Source of the DNA: Pseudomonas fuscovaginae SE-1
Lineage (GTDB): Bacteria > Pseudomonadota > Gammaproteobacteria > Pseudomonadales > Pseudomonadaceae
Direction of reading: 5' to 3'
Assembly: GCF_000364705.1 (NCBI RefSeq)
Contig: NZ_AQOH01000181.1
Location: 21,141 to 85,140, forward strand
Length of the DNA stretch: 64,000 nucleotides
Program-made: the position numbers and the translations under genes
The notes under the pieces: generated by a model
Database searches by the model: none
What the model saw: the letters and a program-made list of their open reading frames with translations, nothing else
What the model was told of the DNA's origin: nothing
Shown here: piece by piece, positions 49,261-59,656 of the stretch
Layout of the letters: every line of letters starts with the position of its first letter
Numbering within the stretch: position 1 is the first letter of the stretch

Positions 49261-50412
49261 TCACACCAGGTAATGCCTGAGCTCCCGGGCAATCAGCATC
49301 CGCTGGATCTCGCTCGACCCTTCGTAGATCTGCGTGATCCGCGCATCCCGGTAGTAGCGTTCCACCGGGTAATCCTCCAGATAACCGTACCCGCCATGGA
49401 TCTGCATCGCCGATGAGCAGACCTTCTCGGCCATTTCCGAGGCGAACAGCTTGGCTTGCGATGCCTCCGACAGGCACGGCTGGCCTGCGCTGCGCAGCCG
49501 CGCGGCATGGAGGATCAGCAGTCGTGTGGCATTGATCCGGGTGTGCATGTCGGCCAGCAGGTTGGCGATGCTCTGGTGCTCCAGGATCGGCTTGTCGAAC
49601 TGCACGCGTTCGCGGGCATAGGCCAATGCCGCCTCGAACGCGGCCCGGGCAATGCCCAGCGCCTGGGCGGCGATACCGATACGCCCGCCTTCCAGGTTCG
49701 ACAGCGCGATCGCCAGGCCCTTGCCCCGTTCACCCAGCAGGTTGGCTTCGGGGACCGTGCACTGGTTCAGGGTGACGGCGCAGGTGTCGGAGGCGCGGAT
49801 ACCCATCTTGTGTTCGGTACGGTCGACGACGAAGCCAGGCGTATCGGTCGGCACCAGGAAGGCCGAGAGACCTTTCTTGCCCAGTTCCGGGTCGGTCACG
49901 GCAAAGACGATCGCCAGGCTGGCGCGCTTGCCGTTGCTGACGAACTGCTTGGCACCGTTGATCACCCATTGGCCATCCTTGAGTTCGGCCCGGGTACGCA
50001 GGTTGTGCGCCTCGGAGCCAGCCTGGGGCTCGGTCAGGCAGAAACAGCCGATGGCTTCGCCGGTGGCCAGTTTCTGCAGCCAGGCTTCCTTCTGCGCCTG
50101 GGAGCCATAGTTGAGGATCGGGCCGCAGCCTACCGAGTTGTGAATGCTCATCAGCGCGCCGGTGGCACCATCGCCGGCGGAAATCTCTTCGACGGCCAGG
50201 GCATAGGCGACGTAGTCGACGTAGGTGCCGCCCCATTCCTCGGGGACCACCATGCCCAGCAGGCCCAGCTCGCCCATCTTGCGGACCAGGCCGTCGTCGA
50301 TCCAGCCGGCCTTTTCCCAGGCCTGGGCATGGGGCGCGATCTCGCCGTGGGCGAAATCCCGAGCCATGTCGCGGATCATCACTTGTTCTTCGCTCAGTTC
50401 GATATCGTGCAT
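49261..50412 (-). CDS. Acyl-CoA dehydrogenase, isobutyryl/branched-chain type
   Basis: 383 residues. [31 protein letters not shown] with catalytic Glu, closing R-E-L-R-H-Y-L. Paired with a 3-hydroxyisobutyryl-CoA hydrolase gene 4 bases upstream, so isobutyryl-CoA of valine breakdown is the likely substrate. About half identical by eye to the enzyme at 47210. Confidence 0.94.
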   Translation of the reverse strand: MHDIELSEEQVMIRDMARDFAHGEIAPHAQAWEKAGWIDDGLVRKMGELGLLGMVVPEEWGGTYVDYVAYALAVEEISAGDGATGALMSIHNSVGCGPILNYGSQAQKEAWLQKLATGEAIGCFCLTEPQAGSEAHNLRTRAELKDGQWVINGAKQFVSNGKRASLAIVFAVTDPELGKKGLSAFLVPTDTPGFVVDRTEHKMGIRASDTCAVTLNQCTVPEANLLGERGKGLAIALSNLEGGRIGIAAQALGIARAAFEAALAYARERVQFDKPILEHQSIANLLADMHTRINATRLLILHAARLRSAGQPCLSEASQAKLFASEMAEKVCSSAMQIHGGYGYLEDYPVERYYRDARITQIYEGSSEIQRMLIARELRHYLV

Positions 50413-50416
50413 GGCT

Positions 50417-51523
50417 TCAGTTTTCGCTTGTGTCGAGGCCTTGGAAAAAACGTGCGACCCGTTCAGGTTGCAACGCGTGCAAGGTGGGTGGATTCCAGCG
50501 GGGCGTCCTGTCCTTGTCGATCAACAGGGCGCGCACGCCCTCCATCAGGTCGCCGTGCTCGAACCACTGGCGGTCCAGGTGCAACTCCATGGCGAAGCAC
50601 GCCTCCAGGCTCAGGTGACGGCCCCGGCGCAACATCTCCAGGGTCACGGACATCGCCAGCGGCGAGCGGGTTTCCAGCAGGCTGGCGACATCCTGGGCCC
50701 ACTCATGGCTGTCGGCGACGGTCACCGCTCGCAACTGTTCGATGATGCTGGGCACGTCGGGCAGGGCGAAGAAGTGGTCGATGGCCGGGCGCAGCTTGTC
50801 CAGCGGAGCGTCGGGCAGCGTCTGTACGGCGAGCTTGGCCAGCAGGTTCTGCAGGTCCTTGAGCGGCGTCTCGTGCCACTCCATCTGGTCGAGGCGCTGG
50901 TCCAGCAGGGCCAGCTTGTCGCTGTGCAGGTACCAGTCGGCCAGGCCGCAGTAGAGCGCATCGGCGGCACGGATCTGCTCGCCGCTGACGCCCAGGTACA
51001 GGCCGATCTCGCCGGGAATGCGGGGCAGGAAATAGCTGCCGCCGACATCCGGGAAGTAGCCGATGCCGACTTCCGGCATCCCCAGTCGGCTGCGTTCGGT
51101 GACTACCCGCAGGTCGGCGCCTTGCACCAGGCCCATGCCGCCACCGAGGACGAAACCGTCCATCAGCGCCAGGACCGGCTTGCGGTAGCGATGGAGGCAG
51201 AGGTCAAGGGCGTACTCCTCGACGAAGAAGTCTTCGTGCAGCCGGTCGCCGCGCTTGTAGCTGTCATACAGCGAGCGGATATCGCCGCCGGCGCAGAAGG
51301 CCCGGTCGCCGGCGCCGCGCAGGGTCACGGCATGAATCTGCGGGTCTTCGGCCCAGGCATCGAGATGGCCCTGCAACTGGCGGATCATGTCCAGGGTCAG
51401 GGCATTGAGGCCGGCGGGGCGGTTGAGGGTGAGGTGACCGATGTGGTTGCGCACCTGCGCCAGGACATCGGCCGAGGTGTCGTCAAAATCCGTCGCAGCC
51501 GAGGATGAAACCCGAGCAGTCAT
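50417..51523 (-). CDS. 3-hydroxyisobutyryl-CoA hydrolase
   Basis: 368 residues, about 100 longer than plain hydratases, as in this subgroup. [44 protein letters not shown], and the extra C-terminal [11 protein letters not shown]. Releases free 3-hydroxyisobutyrate from its CoA ester in valine degradation. First gene of a two-gene unit. Confidence 0.93.
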   Translation of the reverse strand: MTARVSSSAATDFDDTSADVLAQVRNHIGHLTLNRPAGLNALTLDMIRQLQGHLDAWAEDPQIHAVTLRGAGDRAFCAGGDIRSLYDSYKRGDRLHEDFFVEEYALDLCLHRYRKPVLALMDGFVLGGGMGLVQGADLRVVTERSRLGMPEVGIGYFPDVGGSYFLPRIPGEIGLYLGVSGEQIRAADALYCGLADWYLHSDKLALLDQRLDQMEWHETPLKDLQNLLAKLAVQTLPDAPLDKLRPAIDHFFALPDVPSIIEQLRAVTVADSHEWAQDVASLLETRSPLAMSVTLEMLRRGRHLSLEACFAMELHLDRQWFEHGDLMEGVRALLIDKDRTPRWNPPTLHALQPERVARFFQGLDTSEN

Positions 51524-51797
51524 TACTAACTCCCTGCTTTTATTGTCTTTTCAGGTGCGTTCGCAAGCGAACGATGGTTGATCGTAACAGTGCAAATTTG
51601 CCCTGTACAACCGGGATAAGTGCAGGTCTTGTCTGCATTTTTGCCTGCGCGGGCAAGCCTCTGGATAGTCTGGCTCAAGGTGCCGGGGTTGCAAGCGCAA
51701 TCCGTGTTGTCGTCATGGGCGCCAGGTGATGCGAATCCGGTTCGTATTGCGTGGACTCGGTGCTAAAGTCGCTTCTTTTTTCGAGCAGGGAACGGTC

Positions 51798-52148
51798 ATG
51801 CGGATGTTAATCGGGGCGGTGGCGGCAGTGGCATTGGCGGGGTGCATGGGCCCTGGCATGAATCAGACCCGCAGTACCGGGCCGACCAAGAGTTTCACCT
51901 CGACCAAGGCCGACAATGTCGTCGCCCAGTGCATCCAGTTCTCCTGGCAGGACGAAAAGGTCTTCGACGTCGACGCCGCGGCCTATCTGCAACCGGGCTA
52001 CAAGGGTGGCTCGACGGTCTACACCCGTGGTTCCGAATACTTCGTCGATGTCCGCCGCGAGGCCGAAGGTACCGTGGTCGACTACTACGCCACCGTGACC
52101 AAGCCGATCGGTGCCAGAAGGCTGGCGGCTGTCGCGACCTGTCTCTGA
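51798..52148 (+). CDS. Small lipoprotein
   Basis: 116 residues from ATG 51798, with AGGGAA ahead; a longer frame from 51726 lacks a signal. Lipobox A-L-A-G-C at residue 16. The mature part has I-Q-F-S-W-Q and V-Y-T-R-G-S-E-Y-F-V-D-V patterns. Unknown role. The 270 bases before it hold a small GTTCGC/GCGAAC hairpin (51559-51572) and no other gene. Confidence 0.78.
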   Translation: MRMLIGAVAAVALAGCMGPGMNQTRSTGPTKSFTSTKADNVVAQCIQFSWQDEKVFDVDAAAYLQPGYKGGSTVYTRGSEYFVDVRREAEGTVVDYYATVTKPIGARRLAAVATCL

Positions 52149-52173
52149 GGGTGTGAGCCGCAGCCGCTGTCTT

Positions 52174-52800
52174 TCAACCTGAGGCGCTGGCCAGGGCGCC
52201 TTTTACCGCCCCCAGCGCAATCCCGTGCATCAGCAGCCGATGGCCCTTTGGCTCCAGGCCGGCATTGTCGGTCCAGGCCGGCAGGTTGTTGAGCAGACAG
52301 AGGAAGGTGCGCACGGTGGTGCGGGCCAGTGATTCGTCAGGGGAGAGGCCCAGCGGCGTGAGCAGCTTGACCAGGTGGCCCTCGTAGCGTCGACGCAGTT
52401 CCAGCACCGCCGCCTGCTGCGCGTCGTCCAGGCAATGGAACTCATGCTCCGCGACGCGGAAGAAATCGGCCTTGTCGCGGTGCAGGTCCAGGTGGGCGCT
52501 TATCAGCGCGTCCAGGCGTTTTTCCGCCGAGCGCGAGGCCCGCGCCGTTGGCGCGGCGACAATCTCGAGCAGGTCCAGGTGCAGGCTTTCGATCAGTTCG
52601 AACAGCAGCGCCTGCTTGCTCTCGATATGGTTGTAGATCGAGCCGGGCTGGATGCCCAGGTGCGCCGCCAGCTCGCGCAGGCCGACCTGGGCGAACCCGC
52701 GCCGGGCAAACAGCGCCACGGCCTTGGTGCGGGTTTCCAGGTGGCGCGAAGTCTTCTGTTCCGCGGCCTGCGGCGCGATGGCGAGGGCTGCCCGGGCCAT
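52174..52800 (-). CDS. TetR family transcriptional regulator
   Basis: 208 residues. N-terminal helix-turn-helix: A-V-A-L-F-A-R-R-G-F-A-Q-V-G-L-R-E-L-A, then G-I-Q-P-G-S-I-Y-N-H-I-E-S-K; helical ligand domain after. Six bases behind the dehydrogenase gene in one unit with it and the thiolase, so it probably represses that unit, with an acyl-CoA as likely signal. Confidence 0.9.
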   Translation of the reverse strand: MARAALAIAPQAAEQKTSRHLETRTKAVALFARRGFAQVGLRELAAHLGIQPGSIYNHIESKQALLFELIESLHLDLLEIVAAPTARASRSAEKRLDALISAHLDLHRDKADFFRVAEHEFHCLDDAQQAAVLELRRRYEGHLVKLLTPLGLSPDESLARTTVRTFLCLLNNLPAWTDNAGLEPKGHRLLMHGIALGAVKGALASASG

Positions 52801-52806
52801 GCTCGA

Positions 52807-53661
52807 TCAACCTTCGTACGAGTAGAAGCCGCGACCGCTCTTGCGGCCCAGGTAGCCGGCCGCGACCATCTCCCTGAGCAACTGTGCTGGCCGATACTTC
52901 GGTTCGTCGAAGCCCGAGTGCAGGCTTTCCATGATCGCCAGCAGGGTGTCCAGGCCGATCAGGTCGGCCAGGGCCAGTGGGCCGATCGGCTGGTTGCAAC
53001 CCAGCTGCATGCCGGCGTCGATGTCCTCGGCGCTGGCCAGGTCTTCCTGGAGAACGAAGATCGCTTCGTTGATCATCGGGCAGAGGATGCGGTTGACCAC
53101 GAAACCCGGGCGGTTGCGCGCGGTCACGGCGGTCTTGCCGATCTGCGTGGCCAGGGCCAGGGCGCTGGCGTGGGTGGCGTCGCTGGTCTGCAGGCCGCGA
53201 ATGACCTCCAGCAGGCCCATCACCGGCACCGGGTTGAAGAAGTGCAGGCCGATGAAACGCTCCGGCCGGCTGATCGCGGCAGCCAGCTCGGTGATCGACA
53301 GCGACGAGGTGTTGGTGGCGATGATGCACTCGGCACCGACCACCTCGGCGACCTGCTTGAGGATGCGCTTTTTCAGCTCGAGGTTTTCCGTGGCGGCCTC
53401 GATCACCAGTTCGACGCCGGCCAGCACCGCATAGTCGGTGCTCAGGCTGATGCGGCCGAGGGCGGCCTGTTTGTCCTCGGCGCTGATCACGGCCTTGCGC
53501 ACCTGGCGATCGAGGTTGCCGGTGAGAGTCGCCAGGCCCTTGTCCAGGGCGGCCTGGGACACGTCGATCAGACTGACCCGCAGGCCGGCCACCGCGCAGA
53601 CCTGCGCGATGCCGTTGCCCATGATGCCGGCGCCGATCACGGCGATACGTTGAATACTCAT
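52807..53661 (-). CDS. 3-hydroxyacyl-CoA (3-hydroxybutyryl-CoA) dehydrogenase
   Basis: 284 residues. Rossmann start I-G-A-G-I-M-G-N-G-I-A-Q-V, E-A-A-T-E-N, T-N-T-S-S-L-S-I-T-E, catalytic His in G-L-H-F-F-N-P-V-P-V-M, and Y-L-G-R-K-S-G-R-G-F-Y at the end. Oxidises (S)-3-hydroxyacyl-CoA with NAD+. Between TetR and thiolase genes. Confidence 0.95.
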   Translation of the reverse strand: MSIQRIAVIGAGIMGNGIAQVCAVAGLRVSLIDVSQAALDKGLATLTGNLDRQVRKAVISAEDKQAALGRISLSTDYAVLAGVELVIEAATENLELKKRILKQVAEVVGAECIIATNTSSLSITELAAAISRPERFIGLHFFNPVPVMGLLEVIRGLQTSDATHASALALATQIGKTAVTARNRPGFVVNRILCPMINEAIFVLQEDLASAEDIDAGMQLGCNQPIGPLALADLIGLDTLLAIMESLHSGFDEPKYRPAQLLREMVAAGYLGRKSGRGFYSYEG

Positions 53662-53672
53662 GAAGATCGTCC

Positions 53673-54854
<1,182 letters not shown>

Positions 54855-55043
54855 GGGGCACTCCTGTTTTGTCGTTGTGGGAGCCGGCCACAGTGCGGGC
54901 GGTGAGCAAGCTTAGTCCGTGTCGGGCATATCGGCTGGCGCAGGGCTCATCTGGTCGACAAGTCTAGGACCGGCCATTGCTTGGGCCTATGCCGAAACCG
55001 CTCAGCAAATCTGTTGTTTTTTGCCATACGCAGCCTGGGATTC

Positions 55044-56054
55044 ATGAAAGAAAAACATTCGGTATCGTCGTACTTCGTCAAGGCCCTGCTGGTGCGCTTT
55101 CTCGATCAGCCGCAGCGGGTTGCCGAGCTGCTGCAGGCCGCCGGCTTCCGTGAGGGCTCGGTGGAGGAACTGGGTGAGCGCGTGGCGCCCCGGCAGCTGG
55201 CACAGCTCTGGCTGGCGGTGATTCGCGAGCTGGGCGACGAATTCTTCGGTTTCGACTCCCATGGCATGCCCATCGGCAGTTTTGCCCTGATCTGCCGCGG
55301 GCTGATCCAGGCGCCCACGGTGGGCAAGGCGCTGGGCTTGTCGCTGGAGTACTTCGCGCTGTTCCTGCGTGACATCCACGCCCAGGTACAGGTGCGCGGC
55401 AAACGGGTTGCCGTGGTGATGAGCACCGATACCCGCGACCCGTACCTGCAGGCCGTGGTTACCGAAACCTTCCTGATCCTGATCGTCGGCCTGATGTGCT
55501 GGCTGGCCGGCCGGCGCATCCCCATCAGCCGGGCGCGCTTCGCCCATGCCCGACCGCCCCATGGCGACGAGCATCTGCTGTGGGGGGCCTACGTGGAATT
55601 CGAGGCGCCGGTGACCGAGATCGAGTTCGAACGCGAGTACCTGCGTCTGCCGGTGCTGGCCGATCGCAAGTCGCTCTATGCGTTTCTGCGTGATGCACCG
55701 CAGTCGGTGTTCATCCGCTTTCGCAATCGCGAGGGCTTCAGTGCTCGCGTGCACCAGCGGTTGCGTTCATGCGGTTATGACCATTGGCCGACCCTGGAGC
55801 AACTGGCCGACGAATTCGACATCCACCTGGCCAGCCTGCGCCGGGCCCTGCAGCGCGAGGGGTTCTCCTACCAGGAAATCAAGGACGAGGTGCGTCGCGC
55901 CATTGCCTTCGAACGCCTGCGCAACACTCGCATGAGCATCGCCGAGATCGCCCAGGACGTCGGCTTTCGTGAGCCGAGCGCGTTTCACCGGGCCTTCAAG
56001 CAGTGGACGGGGGAGAGCCCGGGGAGCTTTCGCCTGCGTGGGCAGAAGGCGTAA
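55044..56054 (+). CDS. AraC family transcriptional regulator (OruR/ArgR-like), second copy
   Basis: 336 residues from ATG 55044. Same layout as the protein at 41721: I-G-S-F-A-L-I-C-R, C-W-L-A-G-R-R-I-P-I, then H-L-A-S-L-R-R-A-L-Q-R-E-G and A-Q-D-V-G-F-R-E-P-S-A-F-H-R-A-F-K-Q-W. Divergent from the thiolase unit across about 190 bases and in front of the AhpD-like gene, so it may control either. Confidence 0.9.
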   Translation: MKEKHSVSSYFVKALLVRFLDQPQRVAELLQAAGFREGSVEELGERVAPRQLAQLWLAVIRELGDEFFGFDSHGMPIGSFALICRGLIQAPTVGKALGLSLEYFALFLRDIHAQVQVRGKRVAVVMSTDTRDPYLQAVVTETFLILIVGLMCWLAGRRIPISRARFAHARPPHGDEHLLWGAYVEFEAPVTEIEFEREYLRLPVLADRKSLYAFLRDAPQSVFIRFRNREGFSARVHQRLRSCGYDHWPTLEQLADEFDIHLASLRRALQREGFSYQEIKDEVRRAIAFERLRNTRMSIAEIAQDVGFREPSAFHRAFKQWTGESPGSFRLRGQKA

Positions 56055-56099
56055 CGTAGGCGGCCTGACGCGGTAATCCATTCATCCAGAGGAAGCTCC

Positions 56100-56498
56100 A
56101 TGTCGTCCCAGCACCTGACCGAATACGAAGACGCCAGCCCTGAAGTACGCGCGGTTTACGATGACATCATGCAGACCCGACAGGTCGCGCAGGTCAACAA
56201 TTTCTGGAAGTGCCTGGCCGCGCATCCGCCGACCCTGCGCCGGACCTGGGACAGCCTCAAGGACATCATGGCGCCCGGGGCCCTGGACTCGCTGACCAAG
56301 GAACTGATCTACGTGGCCGTCAGCGTCACCAACAACTGCCCGTACTGCATCGCCTCGCACACCGCGGCGGCGCGCAAGGCGGGGATGACCGACGCGATGT
56401 TCGGCGAATTGCAGGCGGTGGTCGGCATGGCCAACGAGACCAATCGCCTGGCCAACGGCTACCGTGTGCCGCTGGACGAGGCGTTCAAGCTCGACTGA
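56100..56498 (+). CDS. AhpD-like carboxymuconolactone decarboxylase family protein
   Basis: 132 residues. E68, C80, C83 and H87 reproduce exactly the spacing of the AhpD active site (E118, C130, C133, H137), in V-A-V-S-V-T-N-N-C-P-Y-C-I-A-S-H. A thiol-disulphide or peroxidase-linked role is therefore likelier than decarboxylation. 45 bases after the AraC gene. Confidence 0.9.
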   Translation: MSSQHLTEYEDASPEVRAVYDDIMQTRQVAQVNNFWKCLAAHPPTLRRTWDSLKDIMAPGALDSLTKELIYVAVSVTNNCPYCIASHTAAARKAGMTDAMFGELQAVVGMANETNRLANGYRVPLDEAFKLD

Positions 56499-56527
56499 CA
56501 GGCCGGTAGCCATCAGGGAGGATCGTC

Positions 56528-56959
56528 ATGTTCAGCCATATCCAATTGGGGGCGCGGGACTTGCCGCGCATGACTGCCTTCTACGAGGCGGTGCTGGCCG
56601 AGCTTGGCCTGGTGCGCATGCCCGACGAAGCGGACAGCGGCCCGCCCGGTGCCGGTTGGCGGATGCCGGGCTGGGAATGGCCGCACTTCTTCGTGCAGGA
56701 GCCGTTCAACGGTCTGCCGGCGACCTGGGGCAATGGCGTGCAGGTCAGCTTTGCCGCGCTGTCGCAGGGAGCCGTAAAGGCGGCCTGGCATCGAGCCCTG
56801 GCGCTGGGGGCGGGGGACGAGGGCGCACCGGGCCTGCGACCTCATTATGGCGCCGACTACTACGGCGCCTACTGCCGTGACCCGGAAGGCAACAAGCTGT
56901 GCTTCGTGCACACGGCCGAGCTGGAGACGATGCTCGCCCGACAGCCGGCCAAGGCCTGA
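56528..56959 (+). CDS. VOC family (glyoxalase-like) protein
   Basis: 143 residues. F-S-H-I-Q-L-G-A-R-D-L-P-R-M-T-A-F-Y-E-A-V-L-A-E-L-G at the front, A-D-Y-Y-G-A-Y-C-R-D-P-E-G-N-K-L-C-F-V at the end, with His3-region and Glu positions for a metal. Role unknown. Probably on the message of the AhpD-like gene, 29 bases on. Confidence 0.88.
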   Translation: MFSHIQLGARDLPRMTAFYEAVLAELGLVRMPDEADSGPPGAGWRMPGWEWPHFFVQEPFNGLPATWGNGVQVSFAALSQGAVKAAWHRALALGAGDEGAPGLRPHYGADYYGAYCRDPEGNKLCFVHTAELETMLARQPAKA

Positions 56960-56985
56960 GCAGCACTGTTGCCTGGGCAACACCG

Positions 56986-57061
56986 ATCCGACAGATATGT
57001 CGGATAGGGCACAGAATCTAGATTATGTTTATTTCGTATCTATTTGATTTTTATAGATACG
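56986..57061 (+). promoter_or_regulatory. Three palindromes before the ribose-type ABC operon
   Basis: ATCCGACA-GATA-TGTCGGAT (56986-57005), AATCTAGATT (57015-57024) and CGTATCTAT/ATAGATACG (57035-57043 with 57053-57061) are all perfect. The first may terminate the VOC gene; the last two lie in AT-rich promoter-like sequence and may be operators. No regulator gene adjoins. Confidence 0.45.
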
Positions 57062-57128
57062 TATCATGGCATGGGCCGTGCAAAGCACAGGGGTGAACCC
57101 TTTCATCGGTCGCTCAGCGGAGCCCTGT

Positions 57129-58115
57129 ATGCCTTGCACCCTCTCTTCGCTTTCCCGTCTCGTCTGGTTCGGCGCAGCCTTGCTGCTGGGCCAGGCTACC
57201 CTTGCCCAGGCCGCCGAGGGCGACGATGCCGTGCCGTCCCTGGCCGGCAAGCGCATCGCCGTGAGCATGACCGGCACCAGTCACTACTTCGACATCAAGG
57301 CTTTCCAGGCGCAGGTCGATGAGATCAAGCGGCTGGGCGGTACGCCGATCACCCTCGATGCCGGGCGCAACGACAAGAACCTGGTGACCCAGTTGCAGAC
57401 GGTGGTCACCCAGAAACCCGACGCGGTGATCCAGACCCTCGGCACCCTCAGCGTGATCGATCCCTGGCTCAAGCGCATCAGCAAGGCCGGCATCCCGCTG
57501 TTCACCATCGATGCACCGTCGCAGTACAGTCTCAACAACACCACCTCGGACAACGTCGCCACCGGCAAGGCCCTGGCCGATCAATTGATCAAGGACGCCG
57601 GCGGCAAGGGCCGGATCCTGGTGTTCAACGGTTTCTACGGCGTACCGGTCTGTGCGATCCGCTACGACCAGTTGAAACTGGCGCTCAAGGATCACCCGCA
57701 ACTGGAGATCATCGAGCCGGAGCTGCGTGACGTGATCCCCAACACCGTGCAGGACGCCTATTCCCAGGTGTCCGCCTTGCTCAACAAGTACCCGGCCGGC
57801 AGCGTCACGGCGATCTGGTCGGCCTGGGACATCCCGCAACTGGGGGCGAGCAAGGCGCTGATCGACGCAAAACGCACCGAGATCAAGACCTACGGCGTCG
57901 ACGGCACTCCCGAGGTGCTGGAACTGCTGGGCCAGCCCAATTCGCCGGTCGGCGCGGTGGTGGCGCAGCAACCGGCGCTGATCGGCAAGACCGCCGTGCA
58001 GAACGTCGCCCGCTACCTGGCCGGGCAGCATGACCTGCCCAGGGAAACCCATGTGCCGACGCTGTTGACCACCGCCGGCAACCTGGCCCAGGTCCAGCAA
58101 CTGCGAGGTGACTGA
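57129..58115 (+). CDS. Ribose-type ABC transporter substrate-binding protein
   Basis: 328 residues from ATG 57129 with GGAG 8 bases ahead. Signal peptide ends L-A-Q-A-A-E. Periplasmic-binding type 1 fold: I-A-V-S-M-T-G-T-S-H-Y-F-D, A-G-R-N-D-K-N-L, D-A-V-I-Q-T-L-G, and V-D-G-T-P-E-V-L-E. Binds a sugar or sugar-like ligand for the transporter encoded next; ligand unknown. Shares its last base with the ATPase start. Confidence 0.9.
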   Translation: MPCTLSSLSRLVWFGAALLLGQATLAQAAEGDDAVPSLAGKRIAVSMTGTSHYFDIKAFQAQVDEIKRLGGTPITLDAGRNDKNLVTQLQTVVTQKPDAVIQTLGTLSVIDPWLKRISKAGIPLFTIDAPSQYSLNNTTSDNVATGKALADQLIKDAGGKGRILVFNGFYGVPVCAIRYDQLKLALKDHPQLEIIEPELRDVIPNTVQDAYSQVSALLNKYPAGSVTAIWSAWDIPQLGASKALIDAKRTEIKTYGVDGTPEVLELLGQPNSPVGAVVAQQPALIGKTAVQNVARYLAGQHDLPRETHVPTLLTTAGNLAQVQQLRGD

Positions 58116-59656
58116 TGACGGCGGTCCCGGCGTTGCATCTGGAGCATCTGCGCAAGCGTTTCGGCGCGACCCTGGCGCTGGACGACGCCAGCCTGAAGGT
58201 CCGGCGCGGCACCATTCACGGCCTGGTGGGCGAGAACGGTGCCGGCAAGTCGACGCTGATCAGGATCCTGGCCGGCATCCACAGGGCCGACTCGGGCTGG
58301 TTGGGCATTGACGGCCAGCGTCATGCCGCGCTGTCACCACGCCAGGTGGAGGCCCTGGGGGTGCAATTCATTCACCAGGAGCGTTTGCTGCCGACCCGTT
58401 TCACCGTCGGCGAGGCGCTGTTCTTCGGCCATGAGCTGCGCCGTGGTCCGCTGCTCGATCGTCGGCGGCAGCAGCGCGAGGCCGAACGGCTGCTGGCGGA
58501 GTACTTCGATCTGCAACTGCCGGCCGGAGCACTGGTGGGCGAGCTCAACAGCGCCCAGCGCCAGGTGTTGCAGATCACCCGGGCGCTGATACGCCAGCCG
58601 AAGATCCTGGTATTCGACGAGCCCAGCGTGGCGCTGGTCAAGCGCGAGGTCGACCAGTTGCTGCGCATCGTCAAGCGTCTGCGCGCGCAGGGCTTGTCGA
58701 TCCTGTACATCTCGCATTACCTGCAGGAAATCGACAGCCTGTGCGACGAGGTCACGGTGCTGCGCAATGGTCGCGATGTGGCGGTGGTCGAGCCGAGGCA
58801 CACCTCCAGCGCGCAAATCGCCCGGCTGATGGTCAATCGCGAGGTGCGCGAGATGTATCCCAAGGCCGCGGTGACACCGGGCGAGCCGCTGCTGCAGGTC
58901 CGCGCCCTGAGCCTGGCCCGGCACTACCGGCGGATCGACCTGCAACTGCGGCGCGGCGAGATCGTCGGCCTCACCGGGCTGGTCGGTTCCGGGGCCAAGG
59001 AACTGCTCAAGACCCTGTTTGGCGTGATCCGCGCCGACAGCGGCAACATCGAGCTTGAAGGTCGTCTCCTGCGACTGCGTTCACCGGCACAGGCGATCGC
59101 TGCCGGCATCGCTCTGGTACCTGAAGAGCGCCGTAGCCAGGGTGTTGCTCCGCTGCTTTCGGTACTGGAAAACCTGACCCTGGCCGGGCTTCGTCGTTTC
59201 AGTCGCTGGGGGCTGCTGAGCCGTGGCCGGGAGCAGGCCGAGAGTGTCCGGTTGATCGGCGAGTTGGCGATCAAGACCCCCGGCCCCCAGGCCGCGGTCA
59301 GCCAGCTCAGCGGAGGCAACCAGCAGAAGGTCGCCCTGGGCAAGTGGTTGAGCCGGCGTTCGGCCGTGTACCTGCTGGACGAACCCTGCGTCGGCGTCGA
59401 TGTCGGGGCGAAGGTGGAAATCTATCGTCTGATCGGCCGTCTGGTGCGGGAGGGCGCGGCGGTGTTGGTGCTGTCTTCCGACCTGCCGGAACTGATCGGT
59501 ATCAGCGATCGCATCCTGGTGTTGCATCGGGGTGAGATCGCCGGCGAGTTTCGTGCCGGTGAAGCCGACAGCGATCGCCTGCTGGCCTGCGCCACCGGCG
59601 CCAGTCAGCCTGATGTGCTGGTCGCGGGCAGGGAGGTGGCGGATGTCGCGGTCTGA
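58115..59656 (+). CDS. Ribose-type ABC transporter ATP-binding protein (two domains)
   Basis: 513 residues, two fused ATPase domains as in RbsA/XylG. First: Walker A G-E-N-G-A-G-K-S-T, signature weakened to L-N-S-A-Q-R-Q, Walker B V-F-D-E-P-S. Second: Walker A replaced by G-S-G-A-K-E-L, intact L-S-G-G-N-Q-Q-K and L-L-D-E-P. One dead half is normal in this family. Overlaps the next gene by 14 bases. Confidence 0.94.
   Translation: MTAVPALHLEHLRKRFGATLALDDASLKVRRGTIHGLVGENGAGKSTLIRILAGIHRADSGWLGIDGQRHAALSPRQVEALGVQFIHQERLLPTRFTVGEALFFGHELRRGPLLDRRRQQREAERLLAEYFDLQLPAGALVGELNSAQRQVLQITRALIRQPKILVFDEPSVALVKREVDQLLRIVKRLRAQGLSILYISHYLQEIDSLCDEVTVLRNGRDVAVVEPRHTSSAQIARLMVNREVREMYPKAAVTPGEPLLQVRALSLARHYRRIDLQLRRGEIVGLTGLVGSGAKELLKTLFGVIRADSGNIELEGRLLRLRSPAQAIAAGIALVPEERRSQGVAPLLSVLENLTLAGLRRFSRWGLLSRGREQAESVRLIGELAIKTPGPQAAVSQLSGGNQQKVALGKWLSRRSAVYLLDEPCVGVDVGAKVEIYRLIGRLVREGAAVLVLSSDLPELIGISDRILVLHRGEIAGEFRAGEADSDRLLACATGASQPDVLVAGREVADVAV

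Noticed and set aside
58115..59656. Weakened signature and Walker A motifs in the ribose-type ATPase as signs of decay
   Set aside because: One degenerate nucleotide-binding half is normal for RbsA/XylG-type proteins.
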